DNA from: Amphimedon queenslandica
Taxonomy: Eukaryota; Porifera; Demospongiae; Haplosclerida; Niphatidae
Length of the DNA: 23,373 nucleotides
Assembly: GCF_000090795.2 (NCBI RefSeq)
Contig: NW_003546442.1
Span: 139,351-162,723, forward strand
Reading direction: 5' to 3'
The notes under the pieces: generated by a model
Database searches by the model: none
What the model saw: the letters and a program-made list of their open reading frames with translations, nothing else
What the model was told of the DNA's origin: nothing
Shown here: one piece after another, positions 22,235-23,373 of the stretch
How the letters are laid out: each line of letters begins with the position of its first letter
Numbering within the stretch: the first letter of the stretch is position 1
Made by a program: the position numbers and the translations under genes

Positions 22235-22401
22235 CATAAAAAGTTCTGCCACTGAAGAGCGAGATTAAGAACCTAGAATTGTTCATTTGTGTTGTTTTTA
22301 ATTTTACCATAAAAATTGTTTTTATACTTATCATAACAAGATAGAGAGTAGGAGGAACGAGGATAATTAGCCCCACCCAAATTTCATATTATTGATCAAA
22401 G

Positions 22402-23373
22402 ATGTGCAAGTTGCAGTTTTATCTCTGGTTGATAGCGCCGTTTATCTTCACCGTAGAACCAGCTACAAAATCGAAACTCCAGTTTGGATACATTACAACT
22501 ATCACCGGATCGTTTCTAGCTAGTGGAGGCAGACCAGCTGTTGACCTAGCACTGCAAATTATAAATGAGAGAGATGATATTTTACAAAACTACACACTAG
22601 CATATACAGATATACTGGACTCTGGGGTAACAATTTTCAGTTAGAATAACATTTTTTATTTTTCTAATTCCAGTGCAATCATACTAAAGCTCTTGACATT
22701 TTCTTTGATTTAATGAATCGTGATGCTACATACATCTCACTCCTGGGTTGTGGGTGTTCTACAGCTACAATACCAGTAGCTGAAATTAGTCACTACTGGA
22801 ATATACCCCAGGTTATTCAGATAATTTGATTATCATGTCTGTGCATGTACTACTATCCTGTACATGATCAGTAGTGTGAGAATGAACACAGCGAGTTACT
22901 ATACATTTGGTAGTGCTTGCATGTAATGTTTGCATACAATATGTAAGCATTGTATTTATAATGATTCTATATGTAGTTAGCTTATGCAGCAGCTGCTAAT
23001 GTTTTAAATGACAGAACCAGATTTAGGAACTTCTTTCGCACTCTTGTCTCATTTCGTTATGTTGGTGAATCATTGGGACAATTAATGAGAGAGTTTGGAT
23101 GGAGACAAATGTCAATCATTACACAAGATGACCTTTTGTTCAGTAGAGTAAGGTTAAATAATATAAAAGATTAAGTATTTTGTGGTTTACAGGTGACTGA
23201 TGAGCTAGCCAGTATTATTTTTAAAAATGAAGGGTGGATATTGGACAGATATGATGTCCCATCAGGACATAATCCTCTTCCTTTCTTTGACAGAGTTAAT
23301 AATGTCATTTTGTACTTATTATTATCACTGATTTAACTTTTTAGAGTGAGGCCCAGAAATTCAGAATATCACA
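22402..23373 (+). CDS. GABA-B-like class C GPCR, copy G, 5' part (3' end outside window)
   Basis: Exons: 22402-22626, 22674-22811, 22977-23147, 23193-23294, 23345 to the window end. The ATG at 22402 starts a signal peptide (MCKLQFYLWLIAPFIFTV) and gives a 75-codon first exon as in D and F. Flytrap first-lobe motifs follow: GYITTITGSFLASGG, NYTLAYTDILDS, SLLGCGCSTATIPVAE, SHYWNIPQ, RFRNFFRTLVSFRYVG. Exon 4 has one codon more than in the other copies. Splice sites are standard and no stop is present, so the visible part looks functional. Residues such as RPAVDLALQ differ from the GIPAVDLAL seen in B and F. The spacer from F is only about 130-170 bp, so its promoter is very close to the end of F. 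Confidence 0.9.

Noticed and set aside
1..23373. CRISPR arrays, bacterial operons, tRNA or rRNA genes
   Set aside because: No regularly spaced short repeats or RNA gene signatures were seen; gene structure with spliceosomal introns is eukaryotic.

Overview
The window looks like nuclear DNA of an early-branching animal, most likely a demosponge. It is A+T-rich, and its genes are split into many small exons by introns mostly about 40-60 nt long. The genes encode metazoan-type class C G-protein-coupled receptors (GPCRs). A large GABA-B-like receptor family with compact introns is known in the sponge Amphimedon. The species assignment is inference from these traits, not shown by a marker gene.

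All recognisable coding sequence belongs to one family. There are seven GABA-B-receptor-like genes, here called A to G, head to tail on the + strand. Starts are spaced about 3.7-4.2 kb apart: B 3141, C 6941, D 10874, E 14534, F 18716, G 22402. A is the 3' part of a gene entering from the left. B, C and D are complete. E is a decayed copy. F is complete but probably frameshifted in its C-terminal tail. G is the 5' part of a gene running off the right edge. The shared architecture is: signal peptide; extracellular Venus-flytrap domain (exons 1-9); seven transmembrane helices with no cysteine-rich linker (exons 10-14); short cytoplasmic tail ending in a coiled-coil-like stretch (exon 15). C and D, and probably F, carry a tiny 16th exon. 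Exon lengths and intron phases are almost invariant: phase 0 for introns 1-7, phase 1 for introns 8-9, phase 2 for intron 10, phase 0 afterwards.

Between and inside the genes lie short non-autonomous inverted-repeat elements. The clearest is a 725-bp element at 2298-3022 with 37-bp perfect terminal inverted repeats and a 7-bp target duplication, ending 118 bp before the start codon of B. Others are a foldback structure at 18191-18540 upstream of F, two in F intron 3, one in C intron 2, a degenerate one in A, and a hairpin upstream of D.

Points of most interest: a GC-AG intron conserved at the 7TM/tail junction in A-E but GT-AG in F, where retention would remove the coiled-coil tail; replacement of the glutamate that contacts GABA in the vertebrate receptor; a 123-nt identical exon-7 tract shared by B and D together with an F-like exon 7 in A, suggesting gene conversion; and a stop-free 45-nt intron in F. 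All exon boundaries were read by eye from splice sites and comparison among the copies; no transcript data were available.
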